The notes under the pieces: model-generated
The model's database searches: none
The model's input: only the letters and a program-made list of their open reading frames with translations
What the model was told of the DNA's origin: nothing
Position numbers and translations under genes: made by a program
Assembly (NCBI GenBank): GCA_003254885.1
Contig: QANT01007503.1
Location: 20,794 to 84,793, forward strand
Reading direction: 5' to 3'
DNA from: Purshia tridentata
Taxonomy: Eukaryota; Streptophyta; Magnoliopsida; Rosales; Rosaceae
Length of the DNA stretch: 64,000 nt
Shown: piece after piece, positions 11,501-23,300 of the stretch
Layout of the letters: each line of letters starts with the position of its first letter
Position numbering within the stretch: the first letter of the stretch is position 1

Positions 11501-13892
11501 CCGTATTTGGGCGTCGTACAGAGGCCAGACGTTATCCCGCACTGTAAGAGGAATGATGTACTACTATAGGGCCCTTAAGATGCTTGCCTTTCTTGATTCT
11601 GCATCTGAGATGGACATAAGGGATGGGTCACAGCAAATTGCCTCTCATGGTTTGATGATGCAAAACAGCGGTTTGGATGGTATACAGTCAGGTATGCAAC
11701 CATCTTCACGGAAACTTGGAAGAACAAGTAGCAGTGTTAGTTTTTTATTCAAGGGGCATGAACATGGGATTGCTTTGTTGAAGTTCACATACGTGGTTAC
11801 CTGCCAAGTATATGGGCAACAGAAGTCGAAGGGAGACTACCGTGCTGAGGAGATCTTAAATCTGATGAAAAACAATGAGGCCCTTCGAGTTGCCTATGTT
11901 GATGAGGTTCACTTGGGAAGGGATGAGGTTGAGTATTACTCTGTCCTTGTTAAATATGATCAGCAGATGCAAAGGGAGGTTGAGGTCTATCGGATCAGGT
12001 TGCCTGGTCCGTTGAAGCTTGGTGAAGGCAAACCAGAAAATCAGAACCATGCCATAATCTTCACCAGGGGTGATGCAATTCAGACCATTGACATGAACCA
12101 AGACAATTATTTTGAGGAGGCACTCAAAATGCGGAATTTGTTGGAGGAATTCAAGAACTTTTATGGTATTAGGAAGCCGACTATCTTGGGTGTCCGTGAG
12201 AATATCTTCACTGGATCTGTGTCGTCTCTTGCTTGGTTCATGTCTGCTCAGGAGATGAGTTTTGTGACCTTGAACCAGCGTGTTCTGGCAAACCCTCTGA
12301 AGGTGCGAATGCACTATGGTCACCCAGATGTGTTTGACAGGTTCTGGTTCTTGCCTCGGGGTGGAATCAGCAAGGCTTCTAAAGTGATCAATATCAGTGA
12401 AGACATATTTGCTGGCTTCAATTGCACACTGCGAGGAGGCAATGTGACTCACCATGAATATATACAGGTGGGCAAGGGGAGGGATGTGGGGTTGAATCAG
12501 ATCTCCATGTTTGAGGCCAAGGTTGCCAGTGGCAATGGGGAGCAGGTTTTGAGCAGAGATGTGTACCGGTTGGGTCATAGATTGGACTTCTTTCGAATGC
12601 TCTCATTTTTCTACTCAACTGTGGGGTTCTACTTTAACACGTTGATGGTAGTACTGACTGTTTATGCATTCTTGTGGGGTCGCCTTTTTTTCGCTCTCAG
12701 TGGTATTGAGAGGAAAACAAGCAAAAACAATACAGCACTTGGTGTTATCTTGAATCAACAGTTTATTATCCAGCTGGGTCTCTTCACTGCCCTTCCAATG
12801 ATTGTTGAAAACTCTCTTGAACTGGGGTTCCTTACAGCAGTTTGGGATTTCTTAACAATGCAGTTGCAGCTTGCATCAGTTTTCTTCACATTCTCATTGG
12901 GAACTCGTAGCCATTTCTTTGGCCGTACTATTCTTCATGGGGGTGCGAAGTACCGAGCAACTGGGCGTGGCTTTGTGGTCCAACACAAGAGCTTTGCCGA
13001 GAATTATCGACTCTACTCTCGAAGCCATTTTGTGAAGGCAATTGAGCTTGGGATTATTTTAGTAGTGTATGCTGCCCATAGCTCTGTGGCTTCTGGTACT
13101 TTTGTTTACATTGCCATGACGATCTCAAGCTGGTTTCTCGTAGTGTCATGGATAATGGCTCCCTTTGTATTTAACCCTTCTGGATTTGATTGGCTGAAAA
13201 CTGTATATGACTTTGATGATTTCATGAATTGGTTATGGTATACTGGAGGGGTGTTTACAAAAGCTGAACAGAGCTGGAAAACATGGTGGTATGAGGAACA
13301 GGACCATCTTAGAACAACTGGTCTCTGGGGAAAGCTGTTGGAGATTATTCTTGATCTTCGTTTCTTCTTCTTCCAGTACGGTGTTGTGTATCAACTGGGT
13401 ATTACCGGTGGAAATACCAATATAACTGTTTACTTGCTATCTTGGATATACATGGTAGTGGCTGTTGGGATTTATATTATCATAGCATATGCTCAGGACA
13501 AATATGCAGCGAAGGAGCATATCTACTACCGGCTAGTTCAGCTTCTTGTCATAATGGTTTTAGTACTTGTAGTCATTTTGCTGCTGGAGTTCACTAGATT
13601 CAAATTTCTTGATATTGTCTCAAGTCTCTTGGCATTTATCCCTACCGGCTGGGGTATAATTTTAATAGCTCAGGTGCTTAGACCTTTTCTGCAGTCCACT
13701 GTGGTGTGGGATACTGTGGTTTCCTTGGCTCGACTCTATGATTTGCTTATTGGAGTAACTGTTATGGCTCCTGTGGCATTGCTGTCCTGGTTACCTGGAT
13801 TTCAGTCAATGCAGACTAGGATCTTGTTCAATGAAGCGTTCAGCAGGGGTCTCCAGATATCTCGTATACTTACTGGCAAAAAGTCTAACTGA
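8568..13892 (+). CDS. CALS12: Callose synthase 12-like (glucan synthase-like 5, PMR4 type)
   Basis: This is a plasma-membrane 1,3-beta-glucan synthase (GT48) using UDP-glucose to make callose. One uninterrupted frame of 5,325 bases encodes 1774 aa, the expected size for the family (about 1,780-1,950). The N-terminal region contains the FKS1-type domain (near residues 60-180: YEV..., DLMDWLGLFFGFQ, LYLLVWGESGNLRF). About six membrane segments follow (residues 300-580), then a large cytosolic catalytic loop (about 640-1330) with conserved blocks such as RRIAFFSNSLFMNMP-like and GYPHP-like MHYGHPDVFDR, and about ten C-terminal membrane segments. The lack of introns and the N-terminus (LTDHPALRYPEVRAAAAFLR) fit the CALS11/CALS12 clade. 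In Arabidopsis this member makes wound and papillary callose under pathogen attack. The choice of CALS12 over CALS11 is from memory and less certain than the family. Confidence 0.93.
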   Translation: MNLRQRAPPTRGRGPLQAPPPVQEVYNIIPIHNLLTDHPALRYPEVRAAAAFLRTVGDLRKPPFVPWNPNYDLMDWLGLFFGFQNDNVRNQREHLVLQLANSQMRLQPPPNLADMLEPSVLRRFRRKLLHNYTSWCSYLGRRSNVIVSKRRGAGDDVRRELLYVALYLLVWGESGNLRFAPECVCYIYHMMAMELNHVLDEYIDPDTGRAFLPSVSGDCAFLKSVVMPIYQTIKTEVESSRNGTAPHSAWRNYDDINEYFWSRRCFQRLKWPINFESNFFATTPKSRRVGKTGFVEQRSFWNVFRSFDKLWVLLILFLQASIIVAWQGREYPWQALEKRDIQVQLLTVFITWGGLRLLQAVLDAGTQYSLVTRETMWLGFRMVLKGVVAAIWTVVFSVFYARIWAQKNSDGRWSYEANQRIIVFLWTVLVFVIPELLALVFFIFPWVRNFLEELDWSILYLFTWWFHTRIFVGRALREGLINNVKYTLFWIIVLASKFTFSYFLQIKPLVSPTKTLLDLRDGEVKYTMHVFFNSANRIAVVFLWVPVVLIYLMDLQIWYSIYSSFVGATIGLFSHLGEIRNIKQLRLRFQFFASALQFNLMPEEQSLRPEVTMVKKLRDAIHRLKLRYGLGQAYKKTESSQVEATRFALIWNEIMTTFREEDLISDRELELLELPPNCWNIRVIRWPCFLLCNELLLAVSQVTELAEELDRLLWLRICKSEYRRCAIIETYDSIKYLLLVVVKYRTEENSIVANFFSVIDQSILSENFTATYRMSLLPQIHAKLISLIDLLLERKKDMSKAVNLLQALYELCVREFPKVKKSNETLRQEGLATLSQATEEGGLLFENAINFPDDEDAAFFRHLRRLHTILTSRDSMHNVPINIEARKRIAFFSNSLFMNMPRAPYVEKMMAFSILTPYYDEEVLYGKEALRSENEDGISTLFYLQKIYEDEWKNFLERMNREGMENDDEIFTTKARDLRIWASYRGQTLSRTVRGMMYYYRALKMLAFLDSASEMDIRDGSQQIASHGLMMQNSGLDGIQSGMQPSSRKLGRTSSSVSFLFKGHEHGIALLKFTYVVTCQVYGQQKSKGDYRAEEILNLMKNNEALRVAYVDEVHLGRDEVEYYSVLVKYDQQMQREVEVYRIRLPGPLKLGEGKPENQNHAIIFTRGDAIQTIDMNQDNYFEEALKMRNLLEEFKNFYGIRKPTILGVRENIFTGSVSSLAWFMSAQEMSFVTLNQRVLANPLKVRMHYGHPDVFDRFWFLPRGGISKASKVINISEDIFAGFNCTLRGGNVTHHEYIQVGKGRDVGLNQISMFEAKVASGNGEQVLSRDVYRLGHRLDFFRMLSFFYSTVGFYFNTLMVVLTVYAFLWGRLFFALSGIERKTSKNNTALGVILNQQFIIQLGLFTALPMIVENSLELGFLTAVWDFLTMQLQLASVFFTFSLGTRSHFFGRTILHGGAKYRATGRGFVVQHKSFAENYRLYSRSHFVKAIELGIILVVYAAHSSVASGTFVYIAMTISSWFLVVSWIMAPFVFNPSGFDWLKTVYDFDDFMNWLWYTGGVFTKAEQSWKTWWYEEQDHLRTTGLWGKLLEIILDLRFFFFQYGVVYQLGITGGNTNITVYLLSWIYMVVAVGIYIIIAYAQDKYAAKEHIYYRLVQLLVIMVLVLVVILLLEFTRFKFLDIVSSLLAFIPTGWGIILIAQVLRPFLQSTVVWDTVVSLARLYDLLIGVTVMAPVALLSWLPGFQSMQTRILFNEAFSRGLQISRILTGKKSN

Positions 13893-14436
13893 GATGTATT
13901 CAGAGGTATTTCGATCTCAAGTCATTCTAAACTTCTGTTATCCTCCATTATGTATTCAGGACAACTTTTATTTTTTCTGGTACTAATTAAAACTAGGATA
14001 TAAGCAACCTGAGAACTGGCCCAACAGATCTCTTTGCATCAGGTTTACCTGGTTTTTTGTGGATTGGTTCCAATTTTAAACAACAAATCTGATTGATGTT
14101 GGCTCTAGGTTTAAACTTAAAACATTTGGTGGACAGGCCCAGCCTCAATCCTTATGCATATATTGCATAGAAAGTTGTATATTTATTGACCTATATAGTT
14201 TGAATTTATTGAATCATATTACAGGCTTAAATTTCTTGACGACTATAAGGTGGCAACGTTCATTTTTCTTCTATTTAGTGTGTGGCTTTAAGGTTTCTGG
14301 TCAATAGGATTGAAATTATCCTCTTCAACATGTGTTATATTTTACTGATTTCTACTTTCATGAATTGCAAAAAATTGTCAAAACTTAGCTAAAAGAGATG
14401 AAACCAATTGTACATGGATTAGTTTGGTTTGTATGT

Positions 14437-14811
14437 AATGGTCATGTTTTTGGTTTTGGGTTGTGGATCTGATAACTAATCTTCCCATGTAATGTTATTT
14501 CTGAATATTAAAAAGTTGGAGTGTGTTTGGTAGTCCATGACCTGCGTGTTCATTTACAATAATCTAACTGGACTGCATTATATTTCAGGTCATGAGTAGA
14601 CTGTTCTATTTCTCTGACAAGGTAGTTGCAAGCAATGGTCAAGTTTTTGGTTCTGGGTTGAGAATCTGAGAACTAACCCTCCCATGTAAGGTTATAGTTA
14701 GTTCTGAACATTAAAAGGTGGGAGTGCGTTCTCTTTATGGTATTCCATGACCCTTTTAATTTTTTTCTGTAACAATAATCTAAACTGGACTGCATTATGT
14801 TTCAGGTCAGG
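14437..14811 (+). repeat. Diverged tandem duplication downstream of CALS12
   Basis: Two related blocks, about 14437-14596 and 14634-14811, share aatggtcaagtttttggttctgggttg-like starts, cctcccatgtaaggtta, gaacattaaaag, tccatgacc and ctggactgcattat. They are clearly related but diverged by substitutions and small indels. They lie 550-900 bases past the stop codon and may be outside the transcript. Confidence 0.75.
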
Positions 14812-16338
14812 TGTTCTCTACATGCACTGTGCTTTGTCTCACCTGATTCTTTCATTGGTGAATTTAGCTGCTGTTTTTCACTTCTTGATCAAGCATCATC
14901 TCCTCTATTGCTTTCTTTTGATTGGGTGTTCACAATTTGGTTCAGGCTAGGTATCTTGTAATGAACAAGGTAATTTGAGTGGTTGGTAGGTTGGTTTAAC
15001 CAAATTGTTATTCAGGATCTGGTTCTGTACATATTGTTCATATCTAGTGTAGCTTCTATGCTAGGTTATTTCAAGCATATTAATGACATTTTCACCTTTT
15101 TCCAGTTTTGGTGTAAGCATGTTACTCCCACTTCTTTGATTCAATTGATTCTACAGAGGTAATATTTGTCAGAATGTCTCTTTGCTAAGTATGTATACAG
15201 AGCCATTTATAACGAAAGAGTATCATTCACGTGCTGGTTTTACATCACACTACCCACTCCTTGTGTATGTATCTACAACTTAAAAAATTCCTATTCAGCT
15301 CAATGCGAAAATGCCCAGCAGAAAAACGATTTTCAAAACTTCATTTCATAGCCCTCATTGTTTGGGATCAGCAGAAACAAAAGTTAAATTTTTGTTTTTT
15401 TTGGGTATTCAAAAAAGTTATATGCTTATTGTACCAAATCACTGTGCACCAAATATCACAACCATGGAGGTAATAATCATAATAATAACAATAATGTTAT
15501 ATTTATTATATTTTTATATTATAATTTTATACTATCTTAGGTAATAATCTATATAACATTCATACATTAAACACTAAAAAAATAAAAATAAAAATTCTAA
15601 AAATAAAAAAATACTTTACTAGTACAATAATGACACATAAAATAATATAAAAAATATAATATAAAAGGGTTAAATACGTTTTTAGTCCTTGTGTTTTACT
15701 CTAAAAACAAATTTGGTCCTCGTGGATGGAGGTAATAATCATAATAATAACAATAATGTTACACTTACTACATTTTTATATCATAATTTTATATTATCTT
15801 AGGTAATAATCTACATAACATTCATACATTAAACACTAAAAAAATAAAAATAAAAATTCTAAAAATAAAAAAATATTTTACCAGTATAATAATGACACAT
15901 AAAATAATATAAAAAATATAATATAAAAATATGTTAAGAATAATAATAGTGACCCATGATTCCATACTAGTTATAGATTCCTGGTTAACTTATCTACCCG
16001 AATCTATATAAAGAATCAAGAGATAAATCATTTTTTGGCCTGAAATTGAATGGTATATGATGATATATCTCTCATGATAGCTAAAAAAAACAAAATATAC
16101 ATGGGGCATTGATGAGGACCAAAACCCAAATCAATCAATTAAGCGTATTTGTTGAAGCTTTACATGTTTTAAGTTTTAATTTTGATTTGTCAAAAATTGA
16201 TTTTTTTTTTTTCATTTTTCTCTTCGGTCATATATCCCATTCTTGAATAGACTGGACAAAGAACATACCATCACAAAGCAGGGGAATACTTTGAAACTAG
16301 ATTTCAATTATCCAAAAATTCTCTCTATTAATTGTCCC
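14812..16338. other. AT-rich intergenic region
   Basis: No coding region or RNA gene is visible. It includes the 200-bp direct repeat listed separately and, near 15667-15725, a spacer beginning gggttaaatacgttttt that looks like dispersed-repeat DNA. Confidence 0.45.
15464..15929 (+). repeat. Direct repeat of about 200 bp with a 59-bp spacer
   Basis: Copy 1 (15464-15666) and copy 2 (15726-15929) are nearly identical AT-rich sequences starting atggaggtaataatcat and ending aaatataatataaaa. The spacer reads gggttaaatacg..., then agtccttgtg and tttggtcctcgtgg. The high identity implies a recent duplication. Confidence 0.9.
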
Positions 16339-19300
16339 TCACAATTCTTCATTGCTGATCACAGGGACTTTCTCGTATACAGAACTCTGTCTATACCTTT
16401 CGGGAAGAATGCAACGGCCACCAAATCTCTGCTGCATGAAAATAATGGCAGCAAACAGAAGACCACCAAAGACGATGATGATGTTCCATGCAGTGGAGTA
16501 AAAATTCATTCTATGGTTTGCATAAATATAGGATATATCAAGGAACCATGTAGAATATGTGTGAGCTCTGTAAAGATCATATGCATGAGGCAGCAGAAAA
16601 AGCGCGGTGGTTCCAATGTAAAAGGCAGAGGCAAGTGCTTTTTCTCCTGAATTGAAGAATAAGTTGAACAATATCTGCGGGAAAAGAAAACCATCCAGGA
16701 TGAAGCCAGCGTAAGACTGGAGATCCTCCCATAGAGAGGGCTGCCGGTACGCAAGATGGTGGAGAGTAGACACTCGGTAAAGCCTGTGGTGTGGTCTATC
16801 AAATCGCCTGTGTGACCACCTCAAGAGTAGACACTCGGTAAAGCCTGTGGTGTGGTCTTTCAAATTTCCTGAGGTGTGGTCTATCAAATCGCCTGTGTGA
16901 CCACCTCTGATAAGTGTTCTTCTTCCCCTGGTGCATAAACCAAACCATCAGTGCACCAGCTATGTACAATGGTAAAGTCACGTAAAGAACCTTCCTCTCG
17001 GAGTCCCTCAAACTCTCCTGGTTTCCATCACCCTGTCTTGAGGACCAGGTCAGTTGGAGAAGACGTAGCTGCAAGAGGAGAGCTACCATCACTATCACCC
17101 TGACTATTACTGCATTCACTTCAAGCCATCCACCAGTCCCAAGAAAAGTATTTTGCTGGCTGTAGCTTGGCACAAACAATGCTTCAAAGTTCAACAGCAG
17201 AGGAATCATGTGTCCAAGAGTAAGAACAATAAGCATCACAATTGAGATGAAAGGGAGCACACCTGGGTGCTTCTTCACGTAAAAGAGCTGCAAGCCCACA
17301 AAGACACATGTTAAGGTGTTTGAAATCATAACCATAATGATCTCAGAGTCAATTCTCGAAATGGATGCTGCAGCTTGTCCAGTGTTAATTGAATTCGAGG
17401 AGAACTCAATATGTTCAAAATAAAGAGGGTCTGACTTCTCCCTTGTGCTTTCAATAGTTCCCTTGACATTTTGGTCATTCTTAGTATCCAATGGAGAAAA
17501 CTGTACGCTAATTTTAATAGCACAGTCTAACATATCCTTCTTAGTCAAGTTTTGATTTTCCGATAGAATGTGCCTACATCCTATCATGCATAGATTACCA
17601 TGATCCCTATCATATATTCCTTCCATAGATAATTCTGCTTTATATGGGAAAACATCATGCAAAAAATTGAAATCAGGCGGAGCTCTGAAGCTCAACTTAT
17701 AGCTTATGTTCATCGGACTGCTATGGCTTTTCTTTCGCTTAATTGATGATATTTGCTCCGAATTATCCCAAAAACGGCGTCCATAAATCTGATCATCCTC
17801 CACAAATAATGGGGATGAATAACCAAGTGCAACTTGTCCTTTCCCGTTTCTCACTCTCATGCCAAATTTCATGTCCAATGAAAACTCATCAGGGTATCTC
17901 TTTCCATTGCCTCTCCCAGTCTTCTTTTCAGCACAGGTTTTACTCAGGGTGTCATTCTCAAAATACTCATATTTGAAATCTAAGAGTTTCATTAACCATC
18001 CCGACAAACTGTTACGAAACCCAATTTTACCAAAGTAACCTGAGTCATTTGCATCTTTGTTGCTAAAAATTTGCCCCACAATTGTAGACCTATTCTGTAA
18101 AGACAACCTTGCTGGGAATCTCAAGCTGAATTTAGTTGAGCAATCTCCAACAAAAGCATTAGTCAAAGATTCCGTAGAATTCAAAATCCGGCATGCAACA
18201 GCACACAAACGATTCTCCTTCTCATCCCATTCCCCTTCAGCAATGAAGGTCGTTTTAGGTTCAAAGGGAAATCTGATGCCATCATAGCCAGGGTTGGAAA
18301 AACCAAACACAATCTGCATTTTCCGACCATCTGTACACCGAGTCCCATGATAAACCAAGAAATTGGGCATGTATCCGACATCCCCACCAAGAGGATTGCA
18401 ATTCACACTCCCACAATCACTCCCATATTCCAATTCAAACCTGTCAACACGGTTACCAAGAAACCTACACATACCACGGCTCGAATTGTTCAAATTTTTC
18501 AGAGCTAAACTCTCTCCTCTATCATAACCACTCAAACAACCATTCTCCCTATCTTTCTCACCAAATGTGTATTCATAAATAGCTCTCTGAGATAAAGCCA
18601 ACATCAAAACGGGTTCAAAAGAATTCGAATCATGCTTATTATTAGTCAAACTCTCTAAAGTCCCAGTTATTAAACTATCATAAATAGTTGAATTTTGCGG
18701 ATAATTAAGCTTAAGAACAACACCAAAAGGACCAATATTACCTCCATAAACCCCCGACCCGCCTTGTCCAACCATACAAAGCTTCTTAGAAGATTCTGAA
18801 TAAAACCCATCAAGCCTGAAGTTCAGTATGCTCTTGCGGACCGGAATTCTCGGCTTAAACAATCGCAAATTCCGGTGCGTAGAATTTCGGAAAATGGAGT
18901 AAATTAAAGTGTCTTGAAGATGTAAGTTTGCTCTGACTTTGTAAATGCCATCAGTGAGGGTTTTGCCTACATCACTGGGCTGAAATAAGAGAGCTTTCAG
19001 GTAATCGAAGCCGGAATGCAAGTGGTTTTGATTTAAAAGCCGATCGCCGCCGGTGAAGTAACCGGTCTCGAAGCCAATGTCTTGGATGGAGAAGTTGGTG
19101 ACGAACCAATTGGAAGGGTCTGCGGCCGATTTGGGAACGACATCGTTGCAGTGTTGGGAGTATAAGGTTTCAAAATCTGAGGTTTGGGTTGTTGAGGTTG
19201 AGGCGGTGGTGGTGAAATTGATGCAGAAGAAGAGGAAGAAGAAGAAGAAGAAGAGCAGCGGAGTGAATATGAGTTTATGGGTTTCTGAAGGGCTCCTTGG

Positions 19301-19369
19301 GAGAATTGTAAGAGCCCTAACCCTAGATTTGGGCAATGGAGCCGAAAAAGATGATGAATTGGACTCCAT
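16339..19369 (-). CDS. DUF2921 family membrane protein, frame interrupted near 16800
   Basis: The main frame runs from ATG at 19369 through an N-terminal hydrophobic segment (near residues 30-55), a long extracytoplasmic domain rich in N-glycosylation sites and paired Cys (about 60-650), and membrane segments near residues 685-830, to a stop at 16799. The expected C-terminus (SLWEDLQSYAGFILDGFLFPQILFN and onward, with more membrane segments and ending ISNEEL) lies in another frame at about 16783-16339. The break falls in a small repeat. Removing 16784-16904 as a GT-AG intron (AGAG|GTGGTC to CACAG|GCTTTA) rejoins the frames at 969 aa. Removing one 61-bp duplicate also does so. The family is plant-specific and its function is poorly known. 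The gene could be intact with an unusual intron, a real frameshift, or a misassembly. Confidence 0.75.
16764..16909 (-). repeat. Minisatellite-like repeat inside the DUF2921 gene
   Basis: On the plus strand, a unit of about 61 bp (gagtagacactcggtaaag, then cctgtggtgtggtctatc, aaatcgcctgtgtgaccacc) occurs in full at about 16764-16824. A second, changed copy starts at 16825, and a third partial copy covers about 16873-16908. The copies are almost identical. The 61-base period is not a multiple of three, so one extra unit shifts the reading frame. Confidence 0.9.
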
Positions 19370-20326
19370 CGCTGTGCAACGAAAGGAGAAGGTAGCAGCG
19401 AGAGAGTTTCAACTTTCAATTTATATCCTCCGCTACTTCTCATCTCTTATAATTTATTATTATTATTATTTTTTATTCTAGTTGAGTAACTTGAGTGTAA
19501 ATTGTAATGTTTAGGGGTTTTTTTCTTACAAAATCATATTAAAAATTAATAAATTAGTATAACACACAGAATTTAAACTTATGAAATCATATCTACATAT
19601 TAATAATTATTTTTACTGATTCTCACTATCAAACAATAATAATGTTGCCATTACTAAAAAAAAAGTATACATTAAACATTATGCACTGTTTAATTCTCTT
19701 TTTTAAAACAAACTTGTTTATCATTTTAAAAAAATTAGTAGACATTTTTAACATTGCAAATATTAAGTAGATCGATTTTACTTTGAGGAGTGTAGATCAA
19801 TTACATTTTTTTATCAAACAATTAAATTTGATTAATATGATTTTGCTTGAAATCATGGTTAATATTTACTATCAAATACTAATCATGATTAATATATAAC
19901 CTAAAAAATCATAATTAAGTATGCATAATAATACGGCGGAGAAGACGACCAAAGGGAGAGAGACTGAGAAAACATATTGGATTCTTCGTAACTTCTGACT
20001 CTTTATTGGTGTTTCTTGGCTACCAAGCAAATATTTTATACCCAAAGCATTCTTCAGAACTTATAAAAACTGTAAGGATCTAATACACCAAACTCCACTT
20101 GCTTTTATTTCATAAATCTTGTTTGCAAGAGATAGTATAATACAGGTACAACACCACAAATCTTAATAAATCATATTTTCCACATACTAACAACTACAGA
20201 TTCAGAAACACCAGAGTGACATGACCAATCATTCACCAAACACACATTGACACTACATGGATTTATACACATGGCGGGAATGAATTTCTTGCTTGGTTAC
20301 CTTTATATTACAATTTCACACCACGT
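19370..20326. other. Promoter of DUF2921 gene and PHO2 3' region
   Basis: AT-rich sequence with no coding signal. The part next to 19370 is the 5' leader and promoter of the DUF2921 gene, with a (TTA)n run near 19450-19470. The part from about 20000 is likely PHO2 3' UTR. Confidence 0.45.
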
Positions 20327-23300
20327 TCATTTCTGTGGACCAATGAACTGGTTGCAATCAATTCCCTTATCACAAAATGCCTCCACCAATTTCGGAAAGA
20401 GCTTACCAAGCATAATTTTGAAACCAGTAGAGCTTCCCTTACAATGTTTATCTTCAGTTTTCTGAGAATCAATGGCACACCCTACTGGAGCCCCCTCCAT
20501 ATATGCCTTACAAGCCATTAGAATGTTTTGGGAACGCCGAGTGAAGTGTTCCGCCACAAGATCCTCAAAATTCTGCACCGACATTAAGTTAGAATGATTA
20601 CTAGAAGTCAAAGTATATGATTCAATGATTTTTTGAAGTATATTAAGACATAATATGTTTAGTATTTAGTCTGAAAGAAAAATCTTAATGGAGGCATCTA
20701 AGTCCTTGGTGCATCATATGAAGCCTTTATGAGTATGTTCAGTTATAGAAACGAATAAAGAAAAACCTGCAGTATTAATTCATAAAAAAAATGAACAGGA
20801 TAAAACTTGGATGGTCTTATTTTCTTGAAATTTTCTATGGGCAAATGGTAATACTATCCATGATATACGATGGCACTCATGTCAAAGACTACAGATTAAC
20901 ACTAAAGGTTCATTTAAAATATTTTAGAATAATGATCAAGAGAATCACCAGTATCTTTATTCAGTATGGCCTTAAGGAAATTATCATATGAGCCAACATT
21001 ATGCACTTCCAAAACAATAAAATAGTGAAACTGATGAGATTCAAGGATTAAGAATTGTACCTTAGGTGGCTTGTGGAGTATGTATAGCATGGACTTGCAA
21101 GTCATAAGTAATGCATTTTCATTATAGCCTACTGAGTTCTTCTCTCCCTCAGTTCTTCCCACCTGCTGATCATATCCAGCTTCATTGAAATATGGCTTGT
21201 CGTTGAGCACAAGGGCTTGAAGGGAAAGTAGAACTTGAAGAATGGTGGAGCTCCCTGGATTCCAAACTTCACTGCCCGTACCCGTCCATGTATTAAGAAG
21301 ACTGAGACAGACCTTTCCAGACTCATACAAGTTAGGGTTGATACGGAGACCACCAGAATTGTAGTGCACCAACTGCATAGTATTTCAGGTCCACAATAAT
21401 TACATAAGGTTTGCATATGTAAATTAGCACTCCCTATAACAACCACAAATGTAAGAAATAACAGCACAACTATATGTAAAAACTTACAGGCGGCTCATAA
21501 GGATACTCTGGTGAAAGATAAATGTCAAAGAAGAAAAGCCCATCGTGATATGGAGTTCCAGGTGCACCAACAATGGCTGCCCGCAGAAGATCCATCCTCT
21601 CCTCAAAGGCACGGACATAGATATTTTCTGAGGGTTAAAAGTACTTTGCATAAGAATGGCCCCTCAGTTATAGCCATGCATTTTGTTTTTTTCAATCAAA
21701 TAATAACTGGTCTACAAATTTACTTCTTCCTAATCAATTCTTGCTCTCTGTTACCAAGTCATGCTAGAATGCTCTTTTCAATCACATTTTCCCTTCTTTT
21801 CTAAATAAATATAAGTCGCTCTAATTGCAATTCATGAAATGATTGACCAGAAAACCCACTGATGCAATTTGTTCGAGGAAATTAATCCTTTATACAATCG
21901 AAAGTTGGTTAATAAAATGCTAAATTTATTAATGACAACCATTACAAATTAAACTCAGATAAGATGAAGTGCTAACCGGGAAGATCTTTCTCTAAGATGC
22001 TCCACTCTTGCTGAACTTTCTTCATCCAACCTCTTTTCAACTATGAGTAAACAAAAAGGAAAAGAATTACAAGGAAGGACCATCCTCACTGTATGAATAT
22101 ATAAACTGGTATGTTTATAGGAAGATTGCATCAAGTTTCTAACCTGAGATAATGCTAACTCCTTGCCGGCACCATGAAAATGGTGATCTGCGCAATAAGT
22201 AACCATGTCAAACTGCTTAAACTGATCTGCACTCTCATTGACTTTTAAATGTGGAAGATCTCTATTCCCCATAATTATTTTGCTTTCCTGATTCAAACTT
22301 TTCTTGCCAAATATTTCCGACTCAGCTGTAGAATGTGGCTCAGTGCAGAGGTCACAAACTTCTACTATTCCTTTCTCATAGGACATCTCAGATTCATTTC
22401 CAACTTCAGAAATATGGATTGATGGTGAAGGAACTGAAAGTGATGTGGAACCATGGGATCCAAAGAGACTGACAGCCATTCTTGTGATATATCCAATGGC
22501 ATCCTGAGGAAGAAAATAGGAGCTAGACTCCCCTGTGTACTTTTTGCAACTTTTACTAGCATCATCCATATTCAAGGAATCCTGAACATAAAATGTTATT
22601 CAGCTTGTTGTGAGGAAAATGCAGACAATACAGGCTTTCTCCATGGATTTTCAGAGTTTTAGGGAAACAATATTGTTAAGATTTTTTATTAATTATATTT
22701 ACCATGGTTTCTAAAAGCTTAAACTATTAGGCTGTAGACCAATTATTCTCTGTATTTTAATTTCTAACATATCCCCTCGTGTGTGGGCCTCTGTTCACCA
22801 TTAGAGAACCCAACATGTTGAATTCAACATAAATTGGGAGGTCCACTTGCAGGGATTTGAACTCAGGATTGTTTGCTCTAATAACCCATGTTAAGTTTTT
22901 GTTGGTTTACCATTCTTCCAAGAAACTTAAGCTGTTAAACATTGGAAAGAACACACAGTACATTCCTAAGAAATAGGGGTTAAAGTCGACTTTATAAAAT
23001 CCAGACATAGCCATTTGTTTCTTTTTCCTACACAATCATTGGATGTAATATGCATTTATTTGCTAGTTTACCCTAATTTCCAAGCACTCCCTAAATTGTC
23101 TACACAAATATAATACCTGTAGAAAAACATTACACTTCTCTATTTGAGGAAAATTTCTAAATCTCACTTCCTTCTAAGTGATAATCTGTGTTCTTGCTAA
23201 ATGTCAAATTGCCCCATTGACTTCACTTATGTTTCATCAAGTTACTAACTAATTCCAAGGTTTCAAAATACATTCACATCTAATGAAGTGAAAACCTAAT

